Positions 21,441-33,538 of a stretch of DNA of 64,000 bases are shown here, one piece after another. Source of the DNA: Epiperipatus broadwayi (taxonomy: Eukaryota; Onychophora; Udeonychophora; Euonychophora; Peripatidae); NCBI GenBank assembly GCA_028023455.1, contig JAQFVV010006630.1:188001-252000 (forward strand). The letters run 5' to 3'. Every line of letters begins with the position of its first letter. The stretch's first letter is position 1. The notes under the pieces were generated by a model, which worked only from the letters and a program-made list of their open reading frames with translations, ran no database searches and was not told the DNA's origin. The translations under genes and the position numbers were made by a program.

Positions 21441-22700
21441 ATGGTGGCCACTAAGTCAGTTGACCATGTAGATAATGTCAAAATACTCCCTGTAATGCAG
21501 CCAACTTCAAATAACAATAAATCATATGCAAGTGCCATTAAAAATAAATTACAGTAAAAAAGTAACAAAAAAGTTTCAACCTTAGCTATAATAAAACAAC
21601 ACAACAATTTCGAAAAATTAACATAAAAGATCTCAGAGAATTGATCTGCAATTCCAAGAAAGCCAAACAGCCTCAACATATAGTGGACTGAGATACATTG
21701 GAGTTCATAAATGATATGTTTAATAATATCATAGTTTTCCAAGAAATTTTTTCTTCACTTTCAATCATATTATCTGCGACAGACAATGATATTTTATCAT
21801 ATAAATTTCTGAGATCACAGCTATATGAAACAATATCCTTGCACAGCCTCTGGGATACAGGTTTGAAGATTGTAGAATATCCCAACCTTACATATCTTAT
21901 TATACAATATTTCCATAAAAGCAAAAGAAACTGCTTCAAATCTGAAATCAAAACCCTAAACAACTATGCTCTTATTATTAATCCAGACAATCAATAATGC
22001 ATTACTGGAGCACATAAAAACATGTACCTCAGATACACTGTCCAAGATTTCTAGAAGATGATAGAACCATTTGGAGAAATCATATCTTTCCATCACATGT
22101 ACCTTGAGGATACATTCATCTTCATCAATAGCAATAACTAAATGATTTTAAACTAAAACTATACAGAAACCTAGATCCAAACAACATAACAACCCACATT
22201 GTGCATCAAGAGAATATGCTTTGTTTTTATATAAAATGTTTGATTCCACAGTGCTACTTATGCAGCCACATGTGCTGCCAACCAATAATGAGACAAGATA
22301 AATTGAACACCAATATGTCAGCCATGCCCACATCACTATAGCTAATCAAATGTCCATGATGAAAGTGATGCTAATTACGCTTTCAGTACACACATTGCAG
22401 ATGTCTCCTCACTGATCAAAACACACATATCACAGATCTCACAATGAACAACTCAGATACTACAAGCATGACCCCTAAAAGTGCCACCCAATTGATTACA
22501 AACCAATCACACATGTTAACTAATATATAACACTTTATAGCTGACATTAAAAACAAAGCATCAGAACTGCATCAAATTCCATCAATGAGATAAGCAACAC
22601 TAACAAGCCACCCAGTTCACACATTATTATTAAAAAAACTTTTACTTATTCCAAGGAGGCACTCACTCCATGCTTCTCACTACTAACCAAAACAAAAAGG
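21441..22700 (+). pseudogene. LINE relic 2, ORF1 (RNA-binding protein), decayed
   Basis: An ATG at 21441 (AAAAGATGG) opens MVATKSVDHVDNVKILPVM, soon followed by KSYASAIK, a motif common near the N-terminus of LINE ORF1 proteins. Further on, 22020-22140 reads YLRYTVQDF, IEPFGEIISF and TFIFINSN in one frame, which looks like a decayed RNA-recognition fold, also usual in ORF1. Stops and shifts are frequent. ORF1 proteins coat the LINE RNA. It lies just ahead of the endonuclease relic at 22909, the order expected of a two-ORF LINE. The minus frames here are shadows. Confidence 0.5.
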
Positions 22701-22908
22701 TGGCCAGGTCACCAAAATATGCAGCAGAGAACTAATATGGAATAAGCTAACAGCCAATTAACCATTATTAGCTTTTCAGAAAAAGCCACTGTGTCTATGA
22801 ATTTTATCTATTCCAAGGTAACAATGTATGCACACCAAACGAAACCATGTATATCAAAGCATTGCATGAAATACAATATAGAAACCTAATTCCTTTAACA
22901 ACCACTAT

Positions 22909-23794
22909 GAAATTGAAGATAACTGCATTTAATGTTCATGGTCTAAATTCAAGCACAAAATAACAGTTAAAGCAATGGACTAATATCACCCAAAGTCATA
23001 TCATAGGATTTCAAAAACTAAAGATTTACAGTAGATCACATATTAATCCCACAGTATACCTGAACAGAGATGGTTTCTGCACCTTCTTTAGCGACACATC
23101 ATCATCCTCAAGGATCATTGGCTTACTTATAACCCAGGCTGTCCATTCATATTATTTAAAATCATTTGTATTAATATAAACTTGCAACTTTTTATTATTC
23201 CACATCATATTTACACATATACCACCAAGTCCTATCATCATCTCAAGAATAACACTCATCTTAAAACCTTTCCTGCAGCACTAATAAGTGATTATTGATC
23301 TCTGTTTCTACTCATGTATGTTACATCATCTTGTCATTTTAAACCTAAATCTCTCACCATTATCTGACCAATCTGCATAAACTTTATCAATCAATCTAAC
23401 AGGTTTAAACAATCATAACACCACTGCAAATGACCATCAGAATACCACTTTCTACATTTTCACCAGAATTCATCTTCATGCTGCTCAAGATCAAAGATAT
23501 GCAGCACAGCTCTGCAAAAATACATCTACTTTTCATAAAGGTACTATCATTCAACACTGATTACATCATTCACAATTCCCCATCTCCAACACTATTAGCT
23601 TTGGATGATTAATTATATAGACAAAATACACTGTCAAACCTCAAACAGCCCATGTACAACATGTATATACTCACACAGCCATATAACATATGTAACACTC
23701 TTAAAAACTTCTTAGCCATAAAAAGTGCAAGATTTTCCTCAGTCAGCAAGATACATGGACTAAGAGATATTTCTGATAGCATCTGGGATACTCC
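22909..23794 (+). pseudogene. LINE relic 2, ORF2 endonuclease part
   Basis: ORF2 starts at the ATG at 22909 (MKLKITAFNVHGLNSSTK, then stop). KITAFNVHGLNS matches the first motif of LINE APE-type endonucleases (the Asn is catalytic). It continues as HIIGFQKLKIYS, where families usually have QE; the Glu is replaced. Then VYLNRDGFCTFFSDTSSSSR. Further C-terminal traces are short and broken (for example 23430-23612). The hAT element inserted at 23795 splits the ORF; RT remains on the other side from 27373. Dead for a long time, judging by stop density. Confidence 0.65.
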
Positions 23795-24330
23795 CAGTGA
23801 TGATATCCCAAGTTTCCAAAAACCCGTTCTCTAAAAATAGGTTGTATTTAAGAACCTATTCTGTTTATTTTTTTTTTCTAAGCATGGAAGCAAATCACTT
23901 CTTGGTTTCATACCTAAAATTTTTTGGTGACTTTTCAGAAATTTTGCATGATCCCCCCCTACACAAAAAAGTGCTGCAGTGCACATATGCACTATGATGT
24001 ACTTTGCAATCTCATTTATGGAATCAAAAAAGAATTAAACCCTTTTTATCATTGAAAAAAAAGCTTATTTATTTGACAAGATATTTTCATATTGACATTC
24101 TAGTCACATCATATGTCTCTTCAGGTTGATGATGCTTTTTGACTATAGCATCATCAGCTGTATTGTGATTTCTTAGCCAAACTTGAACTGAGTCACTGCA
24201 ATCCCAGTGATCTAATGGAAGACCTATCCAATTTATTACTAGAAGAATTTGCCACATTTTTCACTTCAAGATGATTTATTTTATCTGAATAAATTGTGTT
24301 CAGCACAGAAACCGTCATTCAGCCTTGGTT

Positions 24331-26242
24331 TTAATTATATTTTTTAGCTCTTTGGATAGCTTCATGTACAATATGTTTCTGGTGATTTCTCAAAACATTT
24401 TCAACATAATCATAAAAATCATTAATTGAAATGTCATGGTGAAATGCATTGTAAAAATCTGATAATTTTTCTTCAAATTCTTTGCAGAGAACTACAGCTT
24501 CTTCCAGATTCCAAGCATCTGGGTTCACAATTTTATCTAATTGATAGATTTTATGATTTCTATCTTGAATATTATTACTTATGCTATTACAATCCATTAA
24601 TCTTAATTCCATATTTGTTATCACTACATTCAGTAATTTTTGATGGGGAAGATTCATTCATTTGTTGTCTTCAACAAAATTAATATGCAAGAATTCCTTA
24701 GAAGAGATAGTTTTATTTATTATTTTTTCATAACTACCACTCTTCTTTCTGAGATATTCAAATGCTTTGTTTTCTTAATCAATTGTTCAGCATGCAATAT
24801 ATTTACACTTCTTCCTTGAATAGCATCCACCAACAAAGCAATTTCTTCTAGAATATCGATTCTTAAAGCTAGATCTCATAAAATATTTGTTGGCAAGATG
24901 TTTAGCCATTCCAGAAAAATTTTTATTAGTAGAAAAACAATCATATAGTGCTGGATAGGCTCACCATGTTGCAACTGCTGTTCTTTGATGGCATGCTGCC
25001 CATCTTGGGTCAAAAATTCTACAATTTTTAGACTTTCCAATCCCCAAAATGGTTGAAATTTTACTCAATGCCATTTGGTTTTTATTAGACTGATGAAAGA
25101 TTTTACATATTTCATTAATAAATGCTGTAAAGTGATTCATTTGCTTTATGCCTGATAAAATCCTCCAGCACAAGCTGAAGATGATGACTCAAACAATGCC
25201 AAATAATAATCTCAGGATAGTGGTTTTTTATTTTAACATTCACTTCTGACCACCTTCCCAGGATCACAATTACTCCATCTGAACAAAATCCAATCAAATT
25301 ATTCTTCAAATATGGATTATCAAATCCTACTGATTGCAGACTTTGTAGTAGAGCAGTGTAAATGGTTTCAGCATCTTTGTTTTGTAATTCCACTAAATCT
25401 ACAAAAATTGTTGGTGAGAAATCTGCATCTTTAACCTTAATAAAAATGATAAGGACTGGTTTGCATGATATTGTTGATACCTCATTAATTATAAACATAT
25501 CTTTAAATTCTGATCTATTATTTTTCTAAACACTTTCTTTTTAATGTATTTTTCAATGTGCTTGACAATTTTGACAGCCAGGAATTGAGAATGAAGTCCC
25601 ACTCCCATATCTAATCCATTCTTTTTTTATAATTCTATCAAATGTACAATATCAGAAAATGGTCAGTTTCGTTTTGCTAAAGTGCAAACCATACTGAAAA
25701 TTTTACAGATGGAGCTCATAAATTTTTCATGAACTTTGTCTATGAATTTGAAAATTGCATTTTTTGCACTTTCAATTGCATCACACATATCTGGTGTGCT
25801 TTTGATGAAAAGTGTTCCTTTATTTTTTTTTTTGAGAGGCTTGTTGAACCATTTTATTTTTTCCACTTGGAATATTATTTCTCCATTCTTTTGACACATA
25901 AGCTGCCTTCACTTTTATTGACTCGATTTTGATATAGTAATCACACTCAAGTTTTTTTCCAATAATAAGTAAACCACAATATTTTTCTTTGAATTCATTG
26001 GCTTATTTCATATTCCAGCATCCAGGAAGGTCACTATCTACATTTATTTTATATGCATCTTTTGTACTTTTGGAACTGGACAGCTTATTTGTGTTGTCAA
26101 CATTATTTTCTGTTACAACATCAGAAGAAACAGAAAACAAAACTTGATTCAAAATATCATCCTTTACTATCGTTTTCGATTCTCTATCAGTTTTTGGATC
26201 TTTTATGAAGGAATCTGATATTGTTTGGCATTTTTGTTTCAT
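24331..26242 (-). pseudogene. hAT transposase relic (KIAA1586-like lineage)
   Basis: Fragments in order on the minus strand: an N-terminal region rich in Ser/Lys with MKQKCQTISDSFI (26242-26003); a helical segment (25899-25663, AIFKFIDKVHEKFMSSICKIF) followed in another frame by PFSDIVHLIEL; the RNase H-like catalytic core (25498-25115: FVDLVELQNKDAETIYTALL, LIGFCSDGVIVILG, IIIWHCLSHHLQLVLED); then KNQMALSKISTILGIGKSK, RIFDPRWAACHQRTAVATW (25173-24961); and a C-terminal part (24657-24331, NLEEAVVLCKEFEEKLSDF). This order is that of hAT transposases related to the host-domesticated KIAA1586 proteins. Active hAT transposases cut at both ends through a DDE-type site. At least four frame breaks make it inactive. 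Confidence 0.88.
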
Positions 26243-27350
26243 TTCTCGTGAAAGGTTTATTTTTATTATATTCTCGTATTACATTCACCTTAGAAAAAAC
26301 ATCTAATTAATTGATTTTTGATACAAATGAGTTGTAACAAATCCTAAAACTGAAATAAAATATTAAAATTAAAAAAAAGAAAAAGAAAAAAATATTTGAA
26401 AACGAGTCATGCTACTTGATGATTCAAAGGTATTGTTATATTTATCATCTTGCCAAGTTATTCTAGAAAAAATATGTTGAACTTATTGTTAAAAAAAAGA
26501 CACACTGTTACATCAGATATAGCAAACTAAATGAAAATAATGTACTATAAACTTATTACAGCTGATCATCCATTAAATTTACTAATCAAATAAAAACAAA
26601 TAAATATGTAAGTGAAGAAATAAAGTATTTAAATAAAAAATAAAAGTTAAATACATAGTTAAAACAACGTCGCATAACAAAATCATTTGAACAATGGTTT
26701 TATGTTATTGTTTGTTTTCGCAATGATAGGTCTTTTTGAATGAAGTTATTTTATCTTTAAAGTAAAATAATTTCAGCAAGAGTAAATTTCATTAAAAAAA
26801 ATATGGTAATACATAAATACATTTGTGCCGAATTTTCTAATTTTTAATTTTAATAATGCCTCTGTTAAATGTAAGTAAACTAAGTTAATTAATTTCGTAC
26901 TTATTTTGTGTAAAAATTAAATATGGGTTCCTTTATCACTAATAAAATAACACTTTTTATTTGTATACTTTTAAAGAAACTAATTTGAAATGCGATAAAT
27001 AATGGATTTAATTACTTAAAATAAAAATGTTGTGAATTATTTCTTGCAGAATAATTCTTAATCACTCAAATTTCATAGCGCATATCACACATTCCAAGTG
27101 CAATATCGTATAGTCGAATTATTCTGGGGAAAGCATTTTGAGCCCAATCTGTTTAAAAAGAATCATTGTTACATTAGATATAACAACAAAAAAAAAATAC
27201 AAATAATGTTCTAGATTATTGTTGAAAATAATTAAGTAATTTGTTAATTCAACTCTTTTTTAGGATAATAACAAAATTTATTTTCGGATAATTTAACTAC
27301 TGGTTCGCTAATTTTTTTTAATTTTAAGAACCAGTTTGCACAAACCGGTT
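26243..27350. other. 5' noncoding part of the hAT element
   Basis: A+T-rich sequence between the transposase start and the right terminal repeat. No frame of note. It presumably held the transposase promoter. Confidence 0.5.
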
Positions 27351-27364
27351 GGATATCATCACTG

Positions 27365-28400
27365 GATACTCCTCTCCCTACTATAAGACTTCCCATGACA
27401 CTATAAGTTGCAGGGTTCACCTATACTGCAATGGAGTTTATATATCATCACTTCAAATAGAGGCAAATATATCATCCATTTAACTTATTTACAGAAATAT
27501 TCAGTCTTTTAGATACATTTCATAAACACATGACATTCTCAAATGTATATTCACACTTCTAAGTCACTTCACTGCCCAACACCTGCAACCTTAATTACAT
27601 ATTAGAGAAGCTCCCCATCATTGAAAGATTACAATGATTCTACAACAAAAAGTTAACTCTAATATTCACTCTCCCACCTGAGGCATATATCCATAGGTCC
27701 ATTAGCCATCAAGATTTTTGAAATAGTTATTAAGGATAAGTTAGAATCTTAACTTACTAATACAATTTGCAAGGAAGCTTTCATCTGCAGCACACACTGT
27801 GCTCATCTTCAAGGTGTTCCTAAGATAGTACTGGACCACAAAAAGTGCATGCCCATCACAATTCAAATCAACATGGAAGTGGCCTTTCACTTTGTCAATA
27901 TCAATGTGTTAATAAATATGTTAGCTAACCCCACAATTCTACTTACCCTATTATATATTCTAACCTTCTTGATGTTGATCCATGAAATTTACACTGTGGC
28001 AACAATTCTCTGTCATTCATTCATACACAATAAATCTCTCAAAGTTCACCTCTCAGCTCCATACTTTTTATAATTTACCAATTTCTAATAAAAATACAGC
28101 AAGCTTTCACTGGCATCCAGATACAAAATGCATTGTAACATGCACTGCATGTATGACAATATTACGTTCTTCCTCCTATCCAAAAACAATTAGCAATCTC
28201 ACACAAAATTCAAAAAGAAGACTAATGTTCAATCCAAACAAAACTGTCACCTTATTACTCTACAATAGGATGGCATACCCACAGATTTACCAAGGTAAAC
28301 ATATGTAAACAAACATTTATTTTATATAGTGTGATGTGAATTAGCTTGTTGACTCAAGGTAAACATACTAACTTCCTTGGGTTTTTTTTTTATGGTCACT
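27365..28400 (+). pseudogene. LINE relic 2, ORF2 reverse transcriptase part
   Basis: It continues the LINE across the hAT insertion. Recognisable plus-strand pieces: HCAHLQGVPKIVLDHKK (near 27800), INMEVAFHFVNINVLINMLA (27870, the D..AFD.V motif with Asp kept only as Met-Glu context), and SSSYPKTISNLTQNSKRRL, FNPNKTVTLLLYNRM (28150-28270), which is what follows the YADD box in CR1/Jockey/I-like RTs. The YADD box itself has decayed to ACMTI. Non-LTR RTs copy their own RNA at a nick in the target. Dead. Confidence 0.65.
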
Positions 28401-28997
28401 AATGTAATGAAGAACAAAATACAAAACAATTTCAAAGCTGAGGCAGAAAGAAACATTATATCATTATCAAAATCCTACCTATTGATATACTCAAAAGTGC
28501 AATTGTTTAACTAGTTCATCAACACTCATGTAACTTACTACAATCCCATAATTACATTCACAAATACATTCACATTGAAGATCTTATCATTCTTCAACAA
28601 GCTTTTGTGGTTGAGAAAAACAATGTATATATCTGCTGCTCACTAATGAGCAATGGATTAGAATTGCACATCATTTGCACTTTTCATATTAAAAAAAACT
28701 GCAAACCTAATAACAACTACCTTCAGTTACTTCCCCAAAATACAATGTCTTCTCCAGATAATGCCAACAGATAACACCTACCCACACAAATTTGTCCAAT
28801 CAACTATCAACAGTCAGTTAAAAACTATATCCAATCAAATATCTCTTCAATTTATAGCAATGCCACATATTGACACTCAAACAACTACTCAAAAAATAAA
28901 AAATCTTTCTAGGTCCAAAATCTTTTAATTTCCTCATTAAAATCAATCTTCATATGCTGTTTACTTCATGATTTTTGTGATACATGTGCTTGTATAT
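28401..28997. other. Probable 3' end of LINE relic 2
   Basis: Follows the RT relic and runs to the tip of LTR G. No clear frame; short A-runs occur. By position it is LINE C-terminal or 3' UTR sequence. Confidence 0.35.
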
Positions 28998-29599
28998 TGA
29001 AACAGTAAGATTCATATTCGAATCTTAAGTTTCACCTTTTTCTGTCGTCTCTCACTGACCGGTCTATCCCGCCCAAATTTAAACTTTTTGGTATCGAATT
29101 GTGTGTGTAGCAATATTAAAAATGTATAAATTTATGTAGAATTCAGCATAAACATGCACACATTTCGATCTCAAATTAAAGGCAATAAATAGGGATAAAA
29201 TAATATAATTTAGATTTCTTTTAGTTATATAATTTTGTATAATTTCAATCATTTATTTTGGATTATAAAGTTCGTATTTATTGCTTTGTTTAAATTTCAT
29301 TTAATAATAATTCTAAAAAAATCTGATGTAATATTTAATTAAAAGTTAAAATAATCTTATGTTCCCTTTTTGTCTTTGAAATTTAAAAGCATCGGTCAGT
29401 GATAGATAATAGTTTAATTAAAGAAAAATTCCCCAAAATGTAATTAGTAAATGTAAAATGTAAACAATAGAACGGCAGTTTTCTTTATAATTAAAACCAA
29501 CAAAAGGCATTGATTATCCTCAGGGCAGATTAAGTAGAACCTAAAAATACCTTAACAAAAATGTGAGAGATCAAGATAAGAAAAGAGGCCGTCTTAGAC

Positions 29600-29794
29600 T
29601 TGCTGGAGACATTCACTTCAACTTTAGCTTTGCTCTCGATCACTGAGTCTCCAAAATTTAAAAATAATTTGTTCCTGCCAAGTTATGACCGAGTAAAGCA
29701 CCTAGATTATTCTCCATCAGGAGATGGCCTATTGGATGCCGAACTTTCCATTGCCCGTCACAAATTCACCATGAAGATCTGCTGCCTGAAATAA
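29600..29794 (+). CDS. Small leader ORF in LTR G
   Basis: A frame of 64 codons (MLETFTSTLALLSITESPKF, then YDRVKHLDYSPSGDGLLDAE) in a locally less A+T-rich stretch. It lies upstream of the splice donor at 29906, matching the leader ORF position in the gag-only LTR, but the sequences are unrelated. Its first codon is not certain to be the true start. No known domain. Confidence 0.3.
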   Translation: MLETFTSTLALLSITESPKFKNNLFLPSYDRVKHLDYSPSGDGLLDAELSIARHKFTMKICCLK

Positions 29795-30191
29795 ATGAGA
29801 AAGCTGCTATTAAAATAAATGAAACGTCTAAATACAAGAAAGAACTGCTAATCACGAACCTTTGGCTACTAAACTAATGGAATCAGAAAATGTCTTATAA
29901 AACAGGTAGGTACCTGTCTGTGTTCAAACTCTAGAGTACTCTAATAATATGCTATAGCACTTCTTCATATTACTTATCTAAATTATAAAATGTAAAAACT
30001 ATCATTTGTATAACTAAAATTGAATAATTAATTTAATGTGTAAATTTCTCTAATAATCTAGCTTATCTCACTCTATCTTTCTTGGGTGCGTATTTCTCAA
30101 ATCTACATTTTATCTATCGTTATTATTTAATTATTGCATGCTCATAATTGTCTCAATTTTCAAAGTTTAAATCTATAATCGCTTGGAACAA

Positions 30192-30266
30192 TGAATGCGT
30201 GTCAAATTTTCATTAATATTTGCTTTCATAACTAACTTAACTTTCATATAAATCGACACGCATTCA
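30192..30266. repeat. 12-bp inverted repeat with 51-bp spacer in LTR G
   Basis: tgaatgcgtgtc (30192-30203) and gacacgcattca (30255-30266) are perfect complements. Function unknown. Confidence 0.8.
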
Positions 30267-31095
30267 ATGCATCATTTATTGTAATGCAGGGGTCTACTAC
30301 TTCGCAAATGGCTGACGTATTAGTTATAATAATTCCCAATTTATATGTTTTGTATTTATTAAATCATCATGAATAATTCCAGAAAATTACATTTCTTTGA
30401 AAGTCACCAACATTCTTTAGTAAATGTTGATAATGTAGGGATGAATTAGAAATCTATTTAAATCTTATCATAATCGTTTATACTTATATATGTGTTACGT
30501 TTTAAAGACGCGATGATCTATTCTGCCGTAAATATTCCAGATTCTTCAGGGTTGAAATTAACCCCAGTTGTCCTACACAAGCGGACATAATAAATGCTCC
30601 TGTAGGATTTGAGCCATCATGCAGCCAGCCACCAAATTGCGACATGGACCGCTTGCCCCTGGTTATGCTTATGTGACACCTTACTTCGTCGGGCCCGACA
30701 GTCTTATAAACTCATTCGCGGCATTGCACTTTCAATATACTGCCATTCCATATCGCCTTTCTAAAGCATACCACGTGTTCCTTTACTTAATTTTATTATT
30801 CTATATATCACTCCACCTCTGCATTATCTTCGTAATTCACTCTCAAATAAATGTTTGCCCTTAGTCATAAAATAAATATTTTAATTAAATAAATATATGT
30901 CCGCCGTTACTCTTAAATCTTACTTTAGACTCTTGCATTGCAAAGGTATAAATTCCCCAAGGCATGCATTAGAAATACTCGAGAATTTTAGGTAGCTAGA
31001 TTACGCCTTCAAATAAATGTATTCCTTTTGTAAACATTACAGTATCAGAAATACCACTACTGAAGTCCTCAATATAAAATAATGTATAAATAAAT

Positions 31096-31595
31096 NNNNN
31101 NNNNNNNNNNNNNNNNNNNNNNNNNNNNNNNNNNNNNNNNNNNNNNNNNNNNNNNNNNNNNNNNNNNNNNNNNNNNNNNNNNNNNNNNNNNNNNNNNNNN
31201 NNNNNNNNNNNNNNNNNNNNNNNNNNNNNNNNNNNNNNNNNNNNNNNNNNNNNNNNNNNNNNNNNNNNNNNNNNNNNNNNNNNNNNNNNNNNNNNNNNNN
31301 NNNNNNNNNNNNNNNNNNNNNNNNNNNNNNNNNNNNNNNNNNNNNNNNNNNNNNNNNNNNNNNNNNNNNNNNNNNNNNNNNNNNNNNNNNNNNNNNNNNN
31401 NNNNNNNNNNNNNNNNNNNNNNNNNNNNNNNNNNNNNNNNNNNNNNNNNNNNNNNNNNNNNNNNNNNNNNNNNNNNNNNNNNNNNNNNNNNNNNNNNNNN
31501 NNNNNNNNNNNNNNNNNNNNNNNNNNNNNNNNNNNNNNNNNNNNNNNNNNNNNNNNNNNNNNNNNNNNNNNNNNNNNNNNNNNNNNNNNNNNNNN
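31096..31595. other. Assembly gap (500 N)
   Basis: Exactly 500 undetermined bases, the size used for gaps of unknown length. It hides the junction between LTR G and element D and probably D's 5' LTR. Confidence 0.99.
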
Positions 31596-32050
31596 GTCTT
31601 TACATAATTGTGATCAAATATATATATATTGAAATCTAATATAAATTGGGAATAGATTTTGAAAAAAATTTTTTTTTATCGATGTCATAAATATAGTAAA
31701 ATAAAGTATATCAGGGAAATTAAAAGAAATTATATACATGAGTTATTGTAAGGCATTGTAGTAAAATAAATTTATCAATAAATATATACGTGGGAGAATC
31801 GAGGGTAATAGTCAGGGAATTAGACAGATCAGGGAGAGGAAATGAATCTAAGGCAGGTAGGTAAAGAATCTGAGCAGGTGTGGTTGAGATTAATTGGTGT
31901 ACCAAATGCCAATCACAAAAGAAAGAATTAAATTAGCAAATAGCAATAAAAGGGTCAAGAACAAAAGAGAATCTGTACATTGAAAAGATATATTAAGAAT
32001 TACTTCATAAACTTAAAAGTAGATTCATGCACACGAGAGCAAAAACAAAG
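31596..32050 (+). other. Element D leader
   Basis: Between the gap and gag; includes a T-run (31668-31679) reminiscent of the leader block of the other elements. The frames here on the minus strand (31720-31905) are not convincing. No clear primer-binding site. Confidence 0.4.
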
Positions 32051-33538
32051 ATGGATGTCCAAAGTGATGGAGAGGGGAGTATTAGTAGTGAAAAACAAAC
32101 TGAACAAACTGAAGATTTTAGTAATGATAGGAAAATGGAAGATAATAATGAATACAAAAAAAAATATAATGCAGAATACCATGACGTGATGAGTATGTTG
32201 AAAGATATAATAGAAAACCAGTGACAATTTGCTAGAGAAATAGAGGTGAGAGAGAAGCAAATGGATGAAGAGAACAAAGAAAGGCTGGAAGAGTTATGTG
32301 AACAATTAACTAAAAGCTTCAATCAGAAATTTGAAGAGTTAAATGATAATTATAGGCAAACCACTTGTCAATTGGTGATCACAAATAAAAGATTGGATAG
32401 CCAAGCTGAGTTACTCAAGAAATTCGAGCAATGAATTATGGGAAAGTGGGATAGTGCACCACAAGAGATCAGAGAGAAAATAAGTGAAAAGGTGACTGAT
32501 GTGGAAGATAAAGTAGAAGTAGTATATCAGGAAATAGAGGAGTTCAAAGTAGAACAGAGGGAGAAAATTGAAGTGATTAAAAATGAAAACGATAAAGTTA
32601 TAGAAAATCTATGATGGGATGTCAATCAGTTAGCAGTAGCAATAGAGAAAATAGGGTCCAAAGTAGAGGAAAGGGAGAGTAAATTAGAAAATCTAGAGAT
32701 GAAACAAAGAATAATAATAATAAGCAGAAAAGCACTAATGGATGCATGCCAGCAAGTAACTGTACTCTTATCAGTAACAACATGGCTACAGTTAATCAAT
32801 TTTTGAAAATGCGTGTTTTCTCTGGTCATCTAGGGGAGAATCCCATGGAGCACCTTAATAGTTTAGAAAGGTATTTCTTGTTGAATAAACTAGATGAAGA
32901 AGCCATGGTTGCCATCGCATGCAGCCATTTGCAGAGTGCTTCACAAGTGTGGTGGGACTCTTCATAAAACCAACGCTTATCAGATATAAGGCAGCTTTGC
33001 TTGCTAGCTACTGGAGTGAGAACTCCAAGAAAATCTGCAGCATGAGATCTCACAAAATAAATGGAGACCAGAAGAACCATTCTCTCCATTCTTTCGTCGA
33101 CAGGTGGCAAAACTACGTTCACTGACAGCTAACCCTCTGTCAAAGAAACTAATTATTAGGATTGTCAGGCATAATTTTCCACACATTGTGGAGCAGATGC
33201 TTATTGGCACTGAGAGACAAACTGTCAAACAATTAGCCGAACTGCTTAATGCATTCGACAGCACAAGGCCTAACAATAAGTTTGATGATAAAGAATTCAA
33301 GAAACCGATTAAAGATTCGGTGATAGATGAGAAGCAATATAACCATCAACAAAGCTACTGGGAAAGCAAGGAAAGATTTTACGATAGAAATGAAGTGTCC
33401 AGACCTAGGGAGAGATATTCAGATGGAAATTATCCAAAAGGACACAGAGACTTTAGTAGGCATAGAAGTCCATTGCCCAGCACCAGTGGGTATATGTCGA
33501 ACAAAAGGAGTAATAAAGAACCTCCAGATAAAAACTAA
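32051..33538 (+). pseudogene. gag: Element D gag: coiled coil plus capsid, broken
   Basis: The likely start is the ATG at 32051 (AAAGATGGATG; MDVQSDGEGSISSEKQ). One frame runs to about 32750 through three in-frame TGA codons (32222-32224, 32432-32434, near 32612) and encodes a long Glu/Lys coiled coil (REKQMDEENKERLEEL; EKVTDVEDKVEVVYQEIEEF). The frame then shifts to the capsid domain (32746-32967: VFSGHLGENPMEHLNSLERY, AIACSHLQSASQVWWDS), and after further breaks to 33104-33538 (RIVRHNFPHIVEQMLIGTE, VKQLAELLNAFDSTRP). It ends in an Arg/Ser-rich basic tail (RPRERYSDGNYPKGHRD) with no CCHC knuckle. Minus frames overlapping this are shadows. Gag would form the cytoplasmic particle; this copy cannot. 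Confidence 0.85.

Larger units (their letters stand above)
23795..27364 (-). mobile_element. Full-length hAT DNA transposon with intact ends, dead transposase
   Basis: The 14-bp terminal inverted repeats cagtgatgatatcc (23795-23808) and ggatatcatcactg (27351-27364) are exact complements, and begin CAGTG as many hAT ends do. An 8-bp target duplication gatactcc flanks it at 23787-23794 and 27365-27372, the hAT hallmark. Next to each end lies a small hairpin (aataggtt/aacctatt near 23842-23866; aaccagttt/aaaccggtt at 27330-27350), possible transposase-binding sites. The 3.57 kb body encodes a broken transposase on the minus strand. It split LINE relic 2. Confidence 0.95.
28998..31095 (+). mobile_element. 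Orphan LTR (G), 5' part, running into the assembly gap
   Basis: It opens TGAAACAGTAAG with a 37-nt terminal hairpin (28998-29034) of the same length and plan as the gag-only LTR: TGAAAC with GTTTCA outside, and TAAGATTC with GAATCTTA inside. TTTCACC and a TTTTC run follow, as in that LTR. Further in are a 64-codon frame (29600-29794), a splice-donor consensus (AAACAG then GTAGGT; GT at 29906-29907), and an inverted repeat (30192/30255). It does not match element D's 3' LTR. Its 3' end and its internal region are lost in or beyond the N run. ATAT precedes the tip (28994-28997). Confidence 0.6.

Noticed and set aside
32826-33300. Minus-strand frames opposite element D gag
   Set aside because: Overlap the recognisable capsid coding strand; no family resemblance.
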